Shown here: piece by piece, positions 36,571-49,121 of the stretch | Layout of the letters: each line of letters opens with the position of its first letter | Position numbering within the stretch: the stretch's first letter is position 1 | Assembly (NCBI GenBank): GCA_025200525.1 | Contig: CM045763.1 | Span: 89,819,470-89,883,469, forward strand | Source of the DNA: Camellia lanceoleosa | Lineage: Eukaryota; Streptophyta; Magnoliopsida; Ericales; Theaceae | Length of the DNA: 64,000 bases | Direction of reading: 5' to 3' | The notes under the pieces: model-generated | Databases searched by the model: none | What the model saw: only the letters and a program-made list of their open reading frames with translations | What the model was told of the DNA's origin: nothing | Position numbers and translations under genes: made by a program

Positions 36571-39500
36571 TCAAAATATCAGATGATGATTCTTAGTTCA
36601 CTTGGCAACCTTATACATAGATGAAGATATCTTACAATTTGAATCATCTATTTAGTGAAGACATCTCAAAGTTAGTCAAGATGGCATACTAGACTTGTCT
36701 TTGAACTAGTGATCTTATATGACTAACCGGACATGTCTCACGCACAGTACAGGTTACCTCAAGTATTCAAACAAACCGACACGTAGATTGGCCTTATGTC
36801 TATATCTTGTTTCATGAGCGCTCTAGAGTCAAGCCCTTTGACTCATAAGAAGCGGCACCACCTCCTACACTCACATAGGTAAGCTTACTGAGAGTACCCC
36901 TATAATTTACATTATCCTAACAACCCAGTTGTAAGCTTATTAAGAGTTTGCTAACTCATCCTCTTCTTTTCACATTACAGTTACCAAGCACTTCAACCTT
37001 GGGATGAAAATGAAATAAAACTAAGTGTTTGTAATTATGATATATGGTGTACTTGGACTCATTAAGCTCAAAACTTGATGTTTTTTCAAGGGTTAAGTCG
37101 AGTTTCCACCGGGAGTGATTATGTTAAGTGGGCTTAAGACCCATCCCCTTTGATTTTTTTTCATACCAAATCCCTTGAAAGTCCCTTTGGTAAGGGGTGC
37201 AGCCAAGTTTTCACTTGACTTTACATAACTAATAGTAATCACACCTTCTGTGATTAACTTCTTGACACAGTTCTGTCTTAGTGCTATATGCCTGGACTTT
37301 CCATTATAGACATGGCTATAGGCCCATGATAAAGTTGCTTCACTATCATAATGCAAATATATTGGTGGCATAGGTTTTGGCCATATTTGAATCTCTAACA
37401 AGAGATTCCTTAGCCACTCTATCTCTTTGCTTCAAGAAGTCAATACTACAAACTCTGACGCCATGGTTGAGTCTGTTATGTATGTTTGCTTCTTAAAACC
37501 CCAAGAGATAGCTCCTCCTCCAAGAGTAAAAATCCAACCACTCGTGGACGAGTGATCTTCACGGTCAGTTATCCAACTAGCATCCATGAATCATTCCAGC
37601 ACTGCTGGATAACCATTATAAACTATACCATAGTCTATCGTTTTCCTCAAGTACCTAAATATTCGGTTAACAACATGGCAATGCACACTACTGGGATTAC
37701 TAGTGTATCTATTAAGTTTTCCCACTGCAAATGCAATATTAGGTCTAGTGCAAGTCATAGCATACATCAGGGTACCTATTACTCTTGAGTATTCTAGTTG
37801 ATCAACAATTATTCCAGTATTATGATGCAATTTCAAATTTGAATCAAAAGATGTAGACATGATTGTACAATTATATTGATTAAATTTCTTAAGAATTTTC
37901 TCAATATAGTGCGACTAAGTCAGAATCAAATTATTGTCCTTTTGTATGATCTTAATACCTAGAATTATATGAGCCAAGCCCATGTCATTCATACTAAAGC
38001 TAGACGACAAGAAACTTTTAGTACTTTTATTGACATCATTGTCAGTACCAAAAATAAGCATGTTATCTACATATAGGCATATGATTACACCTCTATTGCC
38101 AGTAAACTTACTGTACACACACTGTAACGACCCCATCACGTATAATGATTAGTACTTGATTAATTAAGAGGATTTGAAATTTAATTACTGAGTATTAGGA
38201 TTTAATTTGGGATTTATGAGAATTGTGGAATTTGACTCGTATATGATTCTATCAAAGATTTATTTCGAAATTAGAAATTAAGGGTCCAAATCGCTTAAGG
38301 AAGTGAAGTTAGGAAGTTGAATCGATTTAATCTCAATTACGGACCAATTTTGGAGTTTAATTAAATATTCGATTCAATTTAGTAAAATTGAAATTCGATT
38401 AATTAGATCCGAATTGGAGAAAATTAAGTTAATTAAAATATGAGAATTAAGAATTGTGATTATTACGAATTAAATTTATTCATAGGGTGTCCAATTTGGA
38501 TATGTAATTTATTGACAGAAATTTGAAGTCTAATTAGTAATTGAAGGCCTTAATGATGTGAGAAACCAAGATTGAGAATGAAAATGAGTTTAATTTAATA
38601 TTTGGAACCTTTTGAGAGTTGGATTAAAAATCTGAAGTAGAATGATAAATTTAAATATAATTAATTGAGCTCTAAAAAAAGTCAACTTAGACTAATTAAG
38701 TTAAGTGAGATTTTTACTTAGTCATGATTAATTGGGTTAGGATTTTACACAACTAATTAAATTAAGAGATGGTTAATTAAGCTAATTATAATTAAAGTTC
38801 AATCTCAATTAAAGTATTCTAAGCAAGATTAATTAGTTAGGAAAATAATAAATACACCACATGGATTTATGTTATAAAGCCAAGTGTCCCACTAAACTAA
38901 TAAGTAACATAATAAAATAAAAGATGAAGAATGAAGTCTTGGGAGCTTGAACCTGTTGGAATCAGATTAGAGAAAGAAAGAGGGAAAAAGAGCACGGCTG
39001 AGAAACCAAGGGGGAAGGAAGAAAAGGAAAAGAGAAAGCTTGTGGGTTATCAAAACTCAAGCTAAAAAAATTATGAAAAATTCATCTTAAGGTAAGAAAT
39101 TTCATCCTTTCTCTAGTATTGCTTACTTCTAGACAAAAATTTATTCAAGGTGTATTTTGAGAAGATTAAAAACAAAGATTTGAGGATTAATTATAAATTC
39201 ATAGAAATTGGATTTGTATATTGAATCAAGTTGAGGTTAAAATAAATTGAGTTAAGCTTGAGATTAAGGAAATGAGTTTAGGAAAATTTATCAAGTAAGT
39301 TTAAATTGTGTTATTCCTCATGAATTTGGACTTCATCTTTACATGCATCAATGAAATTTTAAGAGATTTGAAGAATTAATTTCATGTTTGGATATAAAAA
39401 GAACAAGTTGTGGTAAATTATAAATTCATGAACATTTTGAGCTTAATTTTGAATTAAAGGGATTTTGATGTAGATGGTTGGATTTTGGTTATAATTTCAC

Positions 39501-40490
39501 ACATGCAAATACTTTTCTAAGAGTTTTATAATTTCAGTTTCATAATTTAAGGAGATAGAAAAGAGTTAGAAATCAATTTTATGAGATTAGAAGGAAATTG
39601 ATAAGAGAATGATGAATTGCAGCTAAAATCAAGTTTATGAGAGTTAAGTTAGAAATTAATTATTTTTGGCTTGATTTTGTAGAATCATCCTATAATACTT
39701 GAGATTTGAGATTAAATTCATGGAATTAGGATGAAATTGGGCTTTAAACATAAAATGAGTTACATGCATCATGAATTAAGAAAGTTATGAAATTAGTCTC
39801 ATGGATTTTGTAAGAAATAAGGTTTTAAGTAAGAAATTAAGTAGACTCATAGTTGTGGAAATTAATTTGAAAAATTAATTGTTTTTAATTTGATTTTGTA
39901 GCATTTTCTTGTGATACATGAGTTATTAAAGGAATTGAGCCATTCAAGTTCATATTTTGAAGAGACAAAGGAAATATTTTTAAAAAATCAAGTTTATGGA
40001 AATTTGGGATTAATCCTAAAATTTTGATTTTATAATTAGATTTTTATTTAACCCATGCATGTGATATAATTTAAGAATTTTATTCAATTTAGATACATTT
40101 TAGAACACCCATGATTATAAATTAAGTATTCGATTAAAAATTGAGTTAAATTGAATTTTTAAGAAATTGATTTGTGTAATTCATAGTTAAGTTGATTTTG
40201 TTATTAATAGTAAAAATTGGATCTATTTGCATTACATACATCATAGAATTTCAAGAGGTTGGGAAGTCTAAGTTATATTTTAGAATTGTGGGTTGATATA
40301 AAGAAAATGGGTTAAAACTAAATTTGGACAATTGAAGCAAGACTTTGAATAAAAATGATTTTTAATTGATAGTGTTCACTAAATTATACAATAGCTCTCC
40401 ATTTTTGTACCAAAAATTCATGCTTTGAGGCTTTGAATATCAAATTTGAATTTCAATTGCAATTCTGCAAATTCCAGAATTTACGTTGTC

Positions 40491-40592
40491 CGCTCGAGCT
40501 GGGCAAGTCTCGCTCGAGCGTGGAAATCGAGCTCCCAGAAGTTTTTTCAAATTTTACAGTCCGCTCGAGCGACCAAAGTGGCGCTCAAGCGG
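40491..40592. repeat. CGCTCGAGCG palindrome cluster in LTR D
   Basis: CGCTCGAGCT at 40491, perfect decamers at 40511 and 40562, and CGCTCAAGCG at about 40582. Spacing is about 20-50 bases, as in LTRs B and C. Confidence 0.9.
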
Positions 40593-41189
40593 AGACCCCT
40601 TTTCAGCATATTTTGAAAAGTTGCATTTAGTTCACATTTTTATTCTCATCTCTTTCCAAAGCATTCTAGACATGATTTATGATTCAATAAAGATTAATAA
40701 GCGACCAATCAACATAGATTAGTTAGTTAAGGAATAAATCATTGATCTAACGGTAATTGTTTAAGAAGCCAAGTAAAAGATCAATCTATTTGGAAAAAGA
40801 AGGGCTTAGTAATGAAAGAATATGTGAAATAAGAATCCGATTTATTTGAATGAGAAAAAATAAGCGTAGTAGAACTTTGGATTATTTAGATGGGAAAAGA
40901 CTAGAAAGTCAAGTTAGATCAAGAAAGTAATATTGTATTTCAATGTGTATATGTTATGTGATTGTGTAGGTCACGCACCATTGTCTGCCTGATTTATCTG
41001 ATATGTCCAGTCTGTGTGATTCGCTTTTGCAACTATCTGTGAGTAATAACTTAGTAAAGTTATGTTCAACTGTATTTATTTTCTATGTGATAAAATGAGA
41101 TCTGTTTCCTGAAATGATATGTTCTGTACAATGAATGATTGTTCAATTTATGTTATGTATTCGTGACATCTTTAGCATCATGTGATATC

Positions 41190-41345
41190 TGTTGGCTGTT
41201 ACCCGATATCGGAGGTTCCTTTATAGAACTTAAATCTGTCAACACTCTGTTACCCATACCGGAGGCCCCGTCATAGGGGCTTAACGTATCTCTACTCTGT
41301 TACCCGGATCCGAAGGTTTCTTTATGGAACTGGTCATTCGTGACC
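41190..41345. repeat. Imperfect tandem repeat in LTR D (about 3 units)
   Basis: Units with the core TCTGTTACCC..ATCGGAGG and a following CTTTATAG.ACTT, spaced about 60 bases. It occupies the same relative position as the 29-bp minisatellite of LTR B. Confidence 0.7.
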
Positions 41346-42263
41346 CTCACGTATTTGCATCTATTCTGTATCTGCTCTGTTAATGCTAATGGATGTATCA
41401 CGTAAACTTAAGCATACCTTATGATTTTTATATATGATCTGGACAAATTATGAATTTGATTTAAAACTGAATTATGAATTTTGAATCTGTACGAACTTAT
41501 TCATTGAAACCACTTTACTCTGTTATTATTCACTAGGCTCTAGCTCACTGTATTATTTATGTATGTAGGAGATCAGGCGCGTGACCAGGCTTAGAGGCAT
41601 CTGCCTAGAATCTGTTTTTGTCAGCCAACCTATGTGCCTCCCGTAGAGGTTCAGGATATGTCAAGTGATTATGGCTATGCGATTTAAAGTTTGAGTTTTG
41701 CTTTCTTGTTTGGTTAATCAAATCTTGTGTATTTTCTAAATGGAGCTAAGTCCCTTTCTGCCTAATCTGTATATATATTACGACGTGAGGATGATGTGTA
41801 TATATGTACGTAAAAAGTTTAAAATTTTTCTGTCTCATATAAGTCTACACAGCTCAATGGACGTTGTATATTTGTTATTTGCTTCCGTTAACCCCTAATA
41901 TTATGTTAATTTGTCTCGGAGGCCTTCGGTAATCCCAAGATTACTGGCCGGTTACGATGCTAAACCTATAGGGACGGGTTTGGGTCGTGACACACACTTA
42001 TCAGATTCATGTATCCTAAAACCATTTGACACTATTACTTTGTCAAATTTCTTATACCACTGTTTTGTTGCTTGTTTCAGTTCATATAGTGACTTCATGA
42101 GTTTACACACTTTGTGTTCTTAACCCTGTACAACAAGCCTTTCTGGTTGTTGCGTGTAGATTTCCTCATCTAACTCTCCATTTAGGGAAGCAGTCTTAAC
42201 ATTCATTTTATGGATTTCAAGCATGTAGATTGAGGCTAAGGCAATTAACACTCGAATTGTGGC

Positions 42264-42809
42264 TGTGGGGACATATTTTTTGGATAGCAACACGTGGCCA
42301 AGATAGCACCGAAGTGCCAACCGAGGTACCACGTGTCCTTGACTTGACACCGAGGTAATCTCGGCTAGGTTGAGATTACCTGCGAAGATACCGAAATCCG
42401 AGATCAACGGGTAAAGAACGAGAGTCCTAGAATGGGGGAGGACCTCAGCCTGGATAAGGATAAAACTCTTAGGGAGTTTATCTTTATCTATTGGAGAGTC
42501 CAAGATATGCATTAAGCCAGAGTCCAAAATGAGCTAGGCTTCTACAGGGATCAGGTTAGTGCTGGCTATAAAAGAAGGGCACCCTCGTGGGTCTAAGGTA
42601 CGCTTTTGTATTCTGGCTGGTGAGTTAAGCACAATTGGTTATTTTTGAGAGATATTGATTACTGAATTGACCGTCGGAGTGCCCCCGGGTGGACAAACCA
42701 CCGCCAGAGTCTTTTGTTTCTGTGACAGGTTGTTCGAGCGTGATCTATTCTGCCGGTGTTCTCCAGCTGAGTACCTGTTTGGTAGTGTGGTCAGAAAACA
42801 ACACACACA
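42264..42809 (+). mobile_element. Solo LTR-like element F (546 bp)
   Basis: Starts TGTGGGGACAT and ends ACACACACA, so TG...CA, and is flanked by the perfect duplication GTGGC (42259-42263 and 42810-42814) inside the RT codons of copia E. A TATA box CTATAAAAGAAGG at about 42566-42578, followed by GC-rich sequence, suggests an LTR promoter on the plus strand. No coding domain is present. It could also be a TRIM-type element, but no internal region is visible. Confidence 0.8.
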
Positions 42810-43679
42810 GTGGCAATTTTGGCCACCGGAGCATATGTCTCAAAATAATCGATACCCTTCTTTTGAGTAAAACCTTTAGTAACTAATCTTAGTTTGAACT
42901 TGTCAATTGTGCCATGAACTTTCATTTTCCTTTTGAAAATCCATTTACAACCAATTGGTTTAGATCCAGGTAGCAAATCAGCAAGTATCCAGGTATTGTT
43001 ACCCATGATAGAATCCATCTCATCGTTTATTGCTTATTTCCAGAAAGCAACATCTTGAGACTTCATAGCCTCCTCAAAGGCTAATGGATTTGAATCCATA
43101 TTCAAAGAAACCATTGTTTTCTTACAATAAGTTTTTCTAGTTCCTTCTACAAGGTAAACAATGAAATCAAGACCAAATGACCTCTCAGTCCTAGCCCTCT
43201 TACTCCTTAGCTCAATAGGCTCATTAGGTTCATTAGGCTTAATAAGTTCATGTCGTTCACTTTCCTTTGTAGACATCAAAGGAGTTGATTCATTTCCTTA
43301 ATTAGAATCCAACCTTAGAATGGTTATAAAACGATTCTCATAAAATATCGCATCACATGATTCAATGATGGTATTTGTTTCCACTGAACCATTGGGCTCT
43401 ACTACCAAAAACCTATATGTTTTGCTATGTATAGCATAGCTAAGGAATATGCATTCAATTCCTTTTTCACCTAATTTCCTCCTTTTAGGTTCAAGCAATC
43501 TAACTATTGCTCCATAGCCCTGCATTTTCAAGTAACTTAGATTAGGTTTCTTGTTTTTCCAAAGTTCATAAAGAGTAACATTTCTTTCCTTGAGAGGAAT
43601 TCTATTGAGTATGTGGCGGGCAGTGAACAAGGCTTCACCGCAAAAAACAGAACTTAAACCAGAGAAAGCATAGCATTAA

Positions 43680-45743
43680 TGTCATGCCCTAAAATTTGGA
43701 CAATTAAATATTAAATTATAACTAAACTCCAATCAATATTCCATCATCCAAATCCTAAGAGTGAAACAAAATCTAAATGTTCTCATCTCTATAAGGTTTA
43801 AGTAAATTTTAATGCTAAAAAAAAAAAATACATAATAAACGCCAACCAAACTATCCATCATAAATTCATGACTATCCAATACCTCCAACATTAAAGTAGT
43901 AACAAATAGTCAAAATAACTTAAATAATGTAAAGTTAAAAAATAATCCACAATGCCAAATTATCAAAATACTAAGGTCATAAAAAAAATAAAAAAAAAAT
44001 AAAAAAAAAAAAGATAAACTAATATCAATCCTAAACTCTAGAAAACAAAAGAAGTCCGAAAAATATGTCCTACGATCGTAGTTATTTCTTGTCATCAACG
44101 TAGTTCTAACTAATCGTGCAAAAGAAGTTCGGCTACGCTCAAACAGAACGCACCCGAGATGCCAAGAGACAAAACGGGTTAGTATACAAATATACTGGTA
44201 TGAGTACAAAATTTGACACCCACATGTCCACCAAATACAAACAAAAGTACATTTAATTCTTGTTACGGGACAAAACAAGTAGTTTCACCTGCACCGAGAC
44301 AAAGGGGTAGTTTCCTGAGATACGGTGGCATTTAGTTTCTTACCCGTACACAACTAAATATAAATTAAGTATAAAATAAATAAAATAAAAATAAAAATAT
44401 AGTGGATCAATTTTGCATAAGAAGTAAGTAAGACCCACCATTCTGCAAAATAAAGTTAGTATAATTTAATCGTAAATAACTTTCTAAAGAAATATAAAAA
44501 TGTACCGTTTCATATTTAAATAATTTGAATTGATTAAAACTCAAAGAACAAAAGTTGTATAGAATCAAATTTTATAAAAGACAATGTGAACGAATTTAGT
44601 AGAAACTGAACAGGTTGAGAGAATAACTTGATAGAAGAATCTTGATGGAATTCAACCGAAAAATCTAAAACTGAAAACGAAAAGAAACAGCCCTAAGATG
44701 ATTTCTTTCAGAAAAGTTCAAAACATGAAAAGTGTTCAGAATAATGTTTTATTTCAATTTACGCAAAACCAATAAAAATTAGCTCGTTTCGTGAGTTAAA
44801 ACAGCATCTAAAGTCTGCATTGCTAAAATGAATAAAAACTGTTGTAATCAATCCGATTACAAGTTATAATCGATCTTTTTAGTAAAAAGTTAAACACAAA
44901 AGTTGTCTAGAATTACATGTATATGTCTCTAACCAAATTTCGTAATTTATTACTATTTTTCAAGATGTACAAATCAATACAATTCAAACTATACCAATAA
45001 GTTCATATTTAATTTTTTATACCTTAACGCCACCACTTCAGCCATTAACTTCCGGCATATACATATTTTATTCTCCCTATACCTAACACTGCGTCGAAGC
45101 CAAACTTCTACGAGAATATCATCCTGAGTTTGACCCACAATCCCCAGATAGTTAGCATATATGTACGTGCGTAAATCAAAGCACTCGTCTACTCTTGAGA
45201 ATGAGGCAACAATATATATATATACGTAACCCATTATCTACTCATGAGAACAAACATAACAATGCCAAACCTAGCGCATTCAAGTAAATCTCATAATCCT
45301 CACCTTTTTTTTTTATACACTCTTTCTCACCAACACTCAAATAAAACAAACAATTCATGGAGTCATGGTAGAGTATTCGAAATTTATCTACGAGTTCCAA
45401 GTGTATTTAAATTTTATATATCCATGTACAACCATAAAATAAATACATATAAAGCCCTTAAACTTGACATACACAACAAATCAAAATAATTAAAATCAAT
45501 CCACCAAATGCTCAAAGAGCAAAAAAATAATTTTCCAATATAGTGCCACCGTGAACAATATTCTTGTAAAGTGACTAACTTCTTACATTGAAAATGCTCA
45601 TACCATTATGAGTAATGTTAGAGATTTTAAAAATTTTACTAAATTTTTTATTAAATGTCTTACATGGATATAGGATCCACACTATGTGAGTTTTATACAA
45701 GTCTAACACTCATAGAAGATATTTGATAAAAAAAAATTAATAA
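43680..45743. other. Possible truncated LTR-type sequence G and AT-rich DNA
   Basis: TGTCATGCCCTAAAATTTGG begins exactly where copia E ends and resembles the 5' edge of a gypsy-type LTR. I cannot find its other end or any protein domain. Open frames here (43910-44278, 44989-45489) have no recognisable domain. An ATATATATATA tract lies near 45212. Confidence 0.4.
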
Positions 45744-47061
45744 AAGTTTAGGGTAATTACAAATACACCCCTTAAGATTTGCTTAAAATACAGATTGTCC
45801 CCTGTGTTTGAAAAATTACAAATATCTCCTTATTAGAATTTTTTATTTAAGAGAATTAACTAAAATATGAAATTCATAATTATTCTTCTATACAATAATA
45901 TAATTACTTAAATTATTAATTGAAATATATTTTTAACATTATTAAAAATTGTTAATTAATTTGATAATTTATTAATAAAATGAACAATTTGTTATGAAAT
46001 TAAAAATTTTTAAAAATAAAATATAATTTTTAAAATTACAAAGACAATTCGTATTTTAATTAAATTCTAAAAGCTATATTTATAAACTAGAATAATGCTT
46101 AAGACCCCCTTTTGGAGATTACCCTCTCACTCCCTTTTGTCACGTGACGGACGGTGATTGGAGGAGCAGGGAAAAAAAAAAAAATATATAACCAATGAGA
46201 GAAAGAGGGAGTCAAAGGAAGTGGAGAAAAAGAGGGGATGAATCATTGCTCTTATAAGCTACCAAAACTTTTAAGATCTTTAATATTATTGTTCATTATT
46301 GTACGGGGATTTGATTGATAAGATCCTTCGTAATTTTTATATTGCAATGACACATGCAGATCTGACACTATCCTATCTTTCACCGCTAAAGTGCACTTCA
46401 ATTATTGAAAGGAATATAAACGTGGAAAAATAGATTGGAGAACTAATTAGTGTCACTACTGTTGATGGCAATGAGTCTCACCTACCATCATAATATTATT
46501 GTGTCTTTTTTTTTATTTAAAAAAGTAGATGTCACATTATTAATAGTTGCTTTTAGAAAACCACTTCTAATAGTCTCTATCATTGCTTTATAAACGTGTA
46601 GCAAAATCATTTTTAACATGTAAATTAGATTAGGTTGGGCATCTTAAAAAAAAAATCAAAAAATTACTATCTTATTTAAATTATATCACCTCTTTATTAC
46701 ATCACTTCAAACTCAACTCATATTTCATAAAATCAAAAAGTACACTTATTTAGAACATCTCAAACAACTCCTTCTTATAAATTAAAAATTAATAATTAAA
46801 AAATTAAAATAAAAAAAATTCATTTCCTAGCTTTCAAATTCTTAATTTTTTAGTTTATTTAAATTATTTATACCTAATAAACTGTAAGTAAAACCTACAC
46901 TTAAATTAAAATAAGGGGTTGTTTGGGATGACTTAAATAAGTGTATTTTTTGTCTTTTTACGAAAATATGTGTAAAAAAATAATGAGATGATGTGATGAA
47001 AAAAAGATAATAATGTGAATTATTTTCAACTTTTTAAACTTGGCCTAAGTTATAAGAAAAA
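45744..47061. other. AT-rich intergenic sequence
   Basis: No gene. The start (GGTAATTACAAATACACCCC, about 45752) resembles the end of a common plant inverted-repeat element, but its partner end is not seen. Confidence 0.4.
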
Positions 47062-47197
47062 TGATTTGTAGCACTAATTTGTTGAGCACTAATGACACTT
47101 ATTTCCTGTTTTGGTAACTTTGTTTTTTTTGTTTATTTTTTTTACCTGATATAGAAATTCGGGGCATTAGTGCCCCTAAATTTAGTGCCACAAATCA
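47062..47197. repeat. 136-bp foldback element
   Basis: The arms TGATTTGTAGCACTAA and (right end, inverted) TGATTTGTGGCACTAA continue to GCACTAATG on both sides, giving a hairpin with about 35-base arms. Small MITE; target duplication unclear. Confidence 0.65.
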
Positions 47198-49121
47198 CAA
47201 CTGTAAATTATAACTCTAAATAATTTAAAAAAGTGTATTGAGAAATTGAACATACTTAATAATTTTTTAGATGCAAATAGAATCTCCCATTGTTTGGGAA
47301 GATTACATTTTAGCAAAAAATTACAGAAGTCAATAAGTTAAATACTAAAAAATTCATATAAAAAAGTTGAAAATTTTCTTATTTTTCTCTATTTTTTTAC
47401 TTATTTTTTTTTTTATGAAAAATCAACAAATCATTCCTAAAAACTTTTTTTTATTTTTTTTCACATTATATTTTAACTAAAAAGCTATTTCCCCAACCAA
47501 CCCTGACTGTTACTGTTATTATGCGTAGTGTTGATGCCACTGTCTCTCACTTGATTGGGCTGTCATTTTCTGAAAGTTGACGAGTGAGTATTTCTTGGAT
47601 TCTTGCGACAACAATTAGTTCCTCATTGCGAGGACGTGCTTATGGTACATGCCTATTTTGGCAATTTGATTAAAAATCAGTTTATTTGTTTATTTATTTA
47701 TTTTTATGATCACATTATCTTTTTATTTTTTTTATACATTTTTTCAAAGAAATTCAAAAAAATTAAAAAAATTAATTTTTAACCTACTTCTTAAAATAAG
47801 CAATCCCCCATAATCATCTTTATAATCGATTTTAGGATGAAAATTATAATTAACTGTCAATATATAAAATTATGAATATTTAACCAATTTTATTATTACT
47901 AAAAAAAATTCTAAACAAATAGAATGCAAATAGAGGCCTATTTTGGTAAGTTAAAAGTCAGTTTTTTTTTTTTTTTTTTTTTATAATCTTTTTGACTCTT
48001 TTGAGTCATATCACTTTTTTATTTTTTTTGCACATTTTAAAAAAAAAATTAAAAATAAAATGTTAACTTATTTATCAAAATAGACCAGAATAGAAGGACA
48101 TTGATAGAAACTTGAGATGAGTTGAAATTCTAATATCATGTAAAGCCTTTACTTTAGGCCATGCCTCTTCCTAATATTTAACCATAAAACATGGACCAGT
48201 CAGTGTGAGAAATAAAGAAATAATATTAATAATAAATTTAAAAAAAAAAAGAGTGTTAGGCGCATATCAAATAAGTAATTTATAACTTCAACAATGATTT
48301 AGACCACTAAAAAATACACTACTAATAGCACTAATACATTGAGAATAACAAAATAAAATAAAATAAAAATAAAACATAAAACATAAAAAATGAACGGAAC
48401 CCACTGTCACATCATTAATACTCTCTCTAGTGATCCCTCTTACTGCTCCAAGCATTTTTCTTGTAGAGGTCGTGATCCAGAATATCTTTTAGCTGGTGGG
48501 TGGTCTTGGTACTTGCTCTTTTTGTTTTGTTCCACATGCTTTGGGTGGAGTGGAGCTGCAAACGCAGTGGCGCAAATGAGTGGTGTGGGGGCTGGTGTAA
48601 AAGCTGGGTGTTTATTGTCCCATTTTGGCTGTCATGTTTTTGTTTTAATTCTCGTTTTATCATATATTTCTACGGTTAACAAATATACATATATATATAT
48701 ATATATAACACAAGAAAAAATAATAATGTTAATGATAATGGTAAGTTTTGATAGGGTGGGATTAGAGTTTCAAAATGAAAAAGAAAATGAAGAGAAAATA
48801 CTTGAAACTTGGAAAAGAATATGGAAATAGTTGAATATGAAGAATACGTTAGTTTGGGTGTACCATAAGAAAAAAATAATATTTTATTTTAAGATTTGAT
48901 GTTTATTATCCTTATTAATAAATTTGTATCAAGGTACGTATTAAAGATAACTAAAATTTTAAAATTTTAATTAGGCGTACTGAGTTATTATTTAGGTGTA
49001 AATAGAATCACCCCCAAACAACCCATGGTTCTGTGACATGGTCAATTAATTTTCTAAGAGTGTTGTAATTAGTGAAGGGTGTAAGAATCACTATTTTGTG
49101 TTAGAGTATGAGAAACAATAA
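47198..49121. other. Intergenic sequence with one GC-richer island
   Basis: Mostly AT-rich. At 48390-48830 a 146-codon plus-strand frame covers a locally GC-richer island (48420-48650). Its Cys- and Trp-rich translation matches nothing I recognise and runs into a TA microsatellite (about 48690-48707), so I do not call it a gene. Inverted GTTTGGG and CCCAAAC words at 48850 and 49015 suggest a further small MITE. Confidence 0.4.

Larger units (their letters stand above)
38123..41992 (+). mobile_element. Giant solo LTR D (3870 bp)
   Basis: Begins TGTAACGACCC and ends GGGTCGTGACA, near-perfect inverted 11-mers, flanked by the perfect duplication CACAC (38118-38122 and 41993-41997) that splits the RT of copia E. 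Its 3' edge (ATTACTGGCCGGTTA, CCTATAGGGACGGGTT) is the counterpart of the outer edges of LTRs B and C, so D is a related gypsy-type LTR on the plus strand. No coding domain occurs in almost 3.9 kb. A very long LTR left by recombination is the simplest reading; a large non-autonomous element is possible. Confidence 0.8.
35414..43679 (-). mobile_element. Truncated Ty1/copia retrotransposon E (minus strand)
   Basis: A 3' LTR (35414-36556), a polypurine tract and most of pol (integrase C-terminal part, RT, RNase H) are present on the minus strand. Gag, protease, the integrase N-terminal half and the 5' LTR are missing. The high-coordinate end stops abruptly at 43679 against sequence beginning TGTCATGCCC. 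It is interrupted by solo LTR D and element F. The LTR sequence differs from copia A. Confidence 0.85.
37093..43679 (-). pseudogene. Copia E pol remnant (IN, RT, RNase H), doubly interrupted
   Basis: From high to low coordinates: end of integrase core and C-terminal region (43670-43298; HILNRIPLKE, YELWKNKKP), linker (43279-43034), RT start (43018-42815; [23 protein letters not shown]), element F, RT middle (42258-42130; SLNGELDEEIY), solo LTR D, RT active-site region with YVDN where the family has YVDD (about 38085), then RT end and RNase H (37860-37093; DSEATLSWAYSHV, NGKSRHI). Further stops and frameshifts separate these pieces. The long open frame 42120-42527 is an accidental fusion of RT with F, not a gene. 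Confidence 0.85.

Noticed and set aside
42120..42527. 135-codon minus-strand frame
   Set aside because: It is a chance fusion of element F with copia RT; the GTGGC duplication marks the junction.
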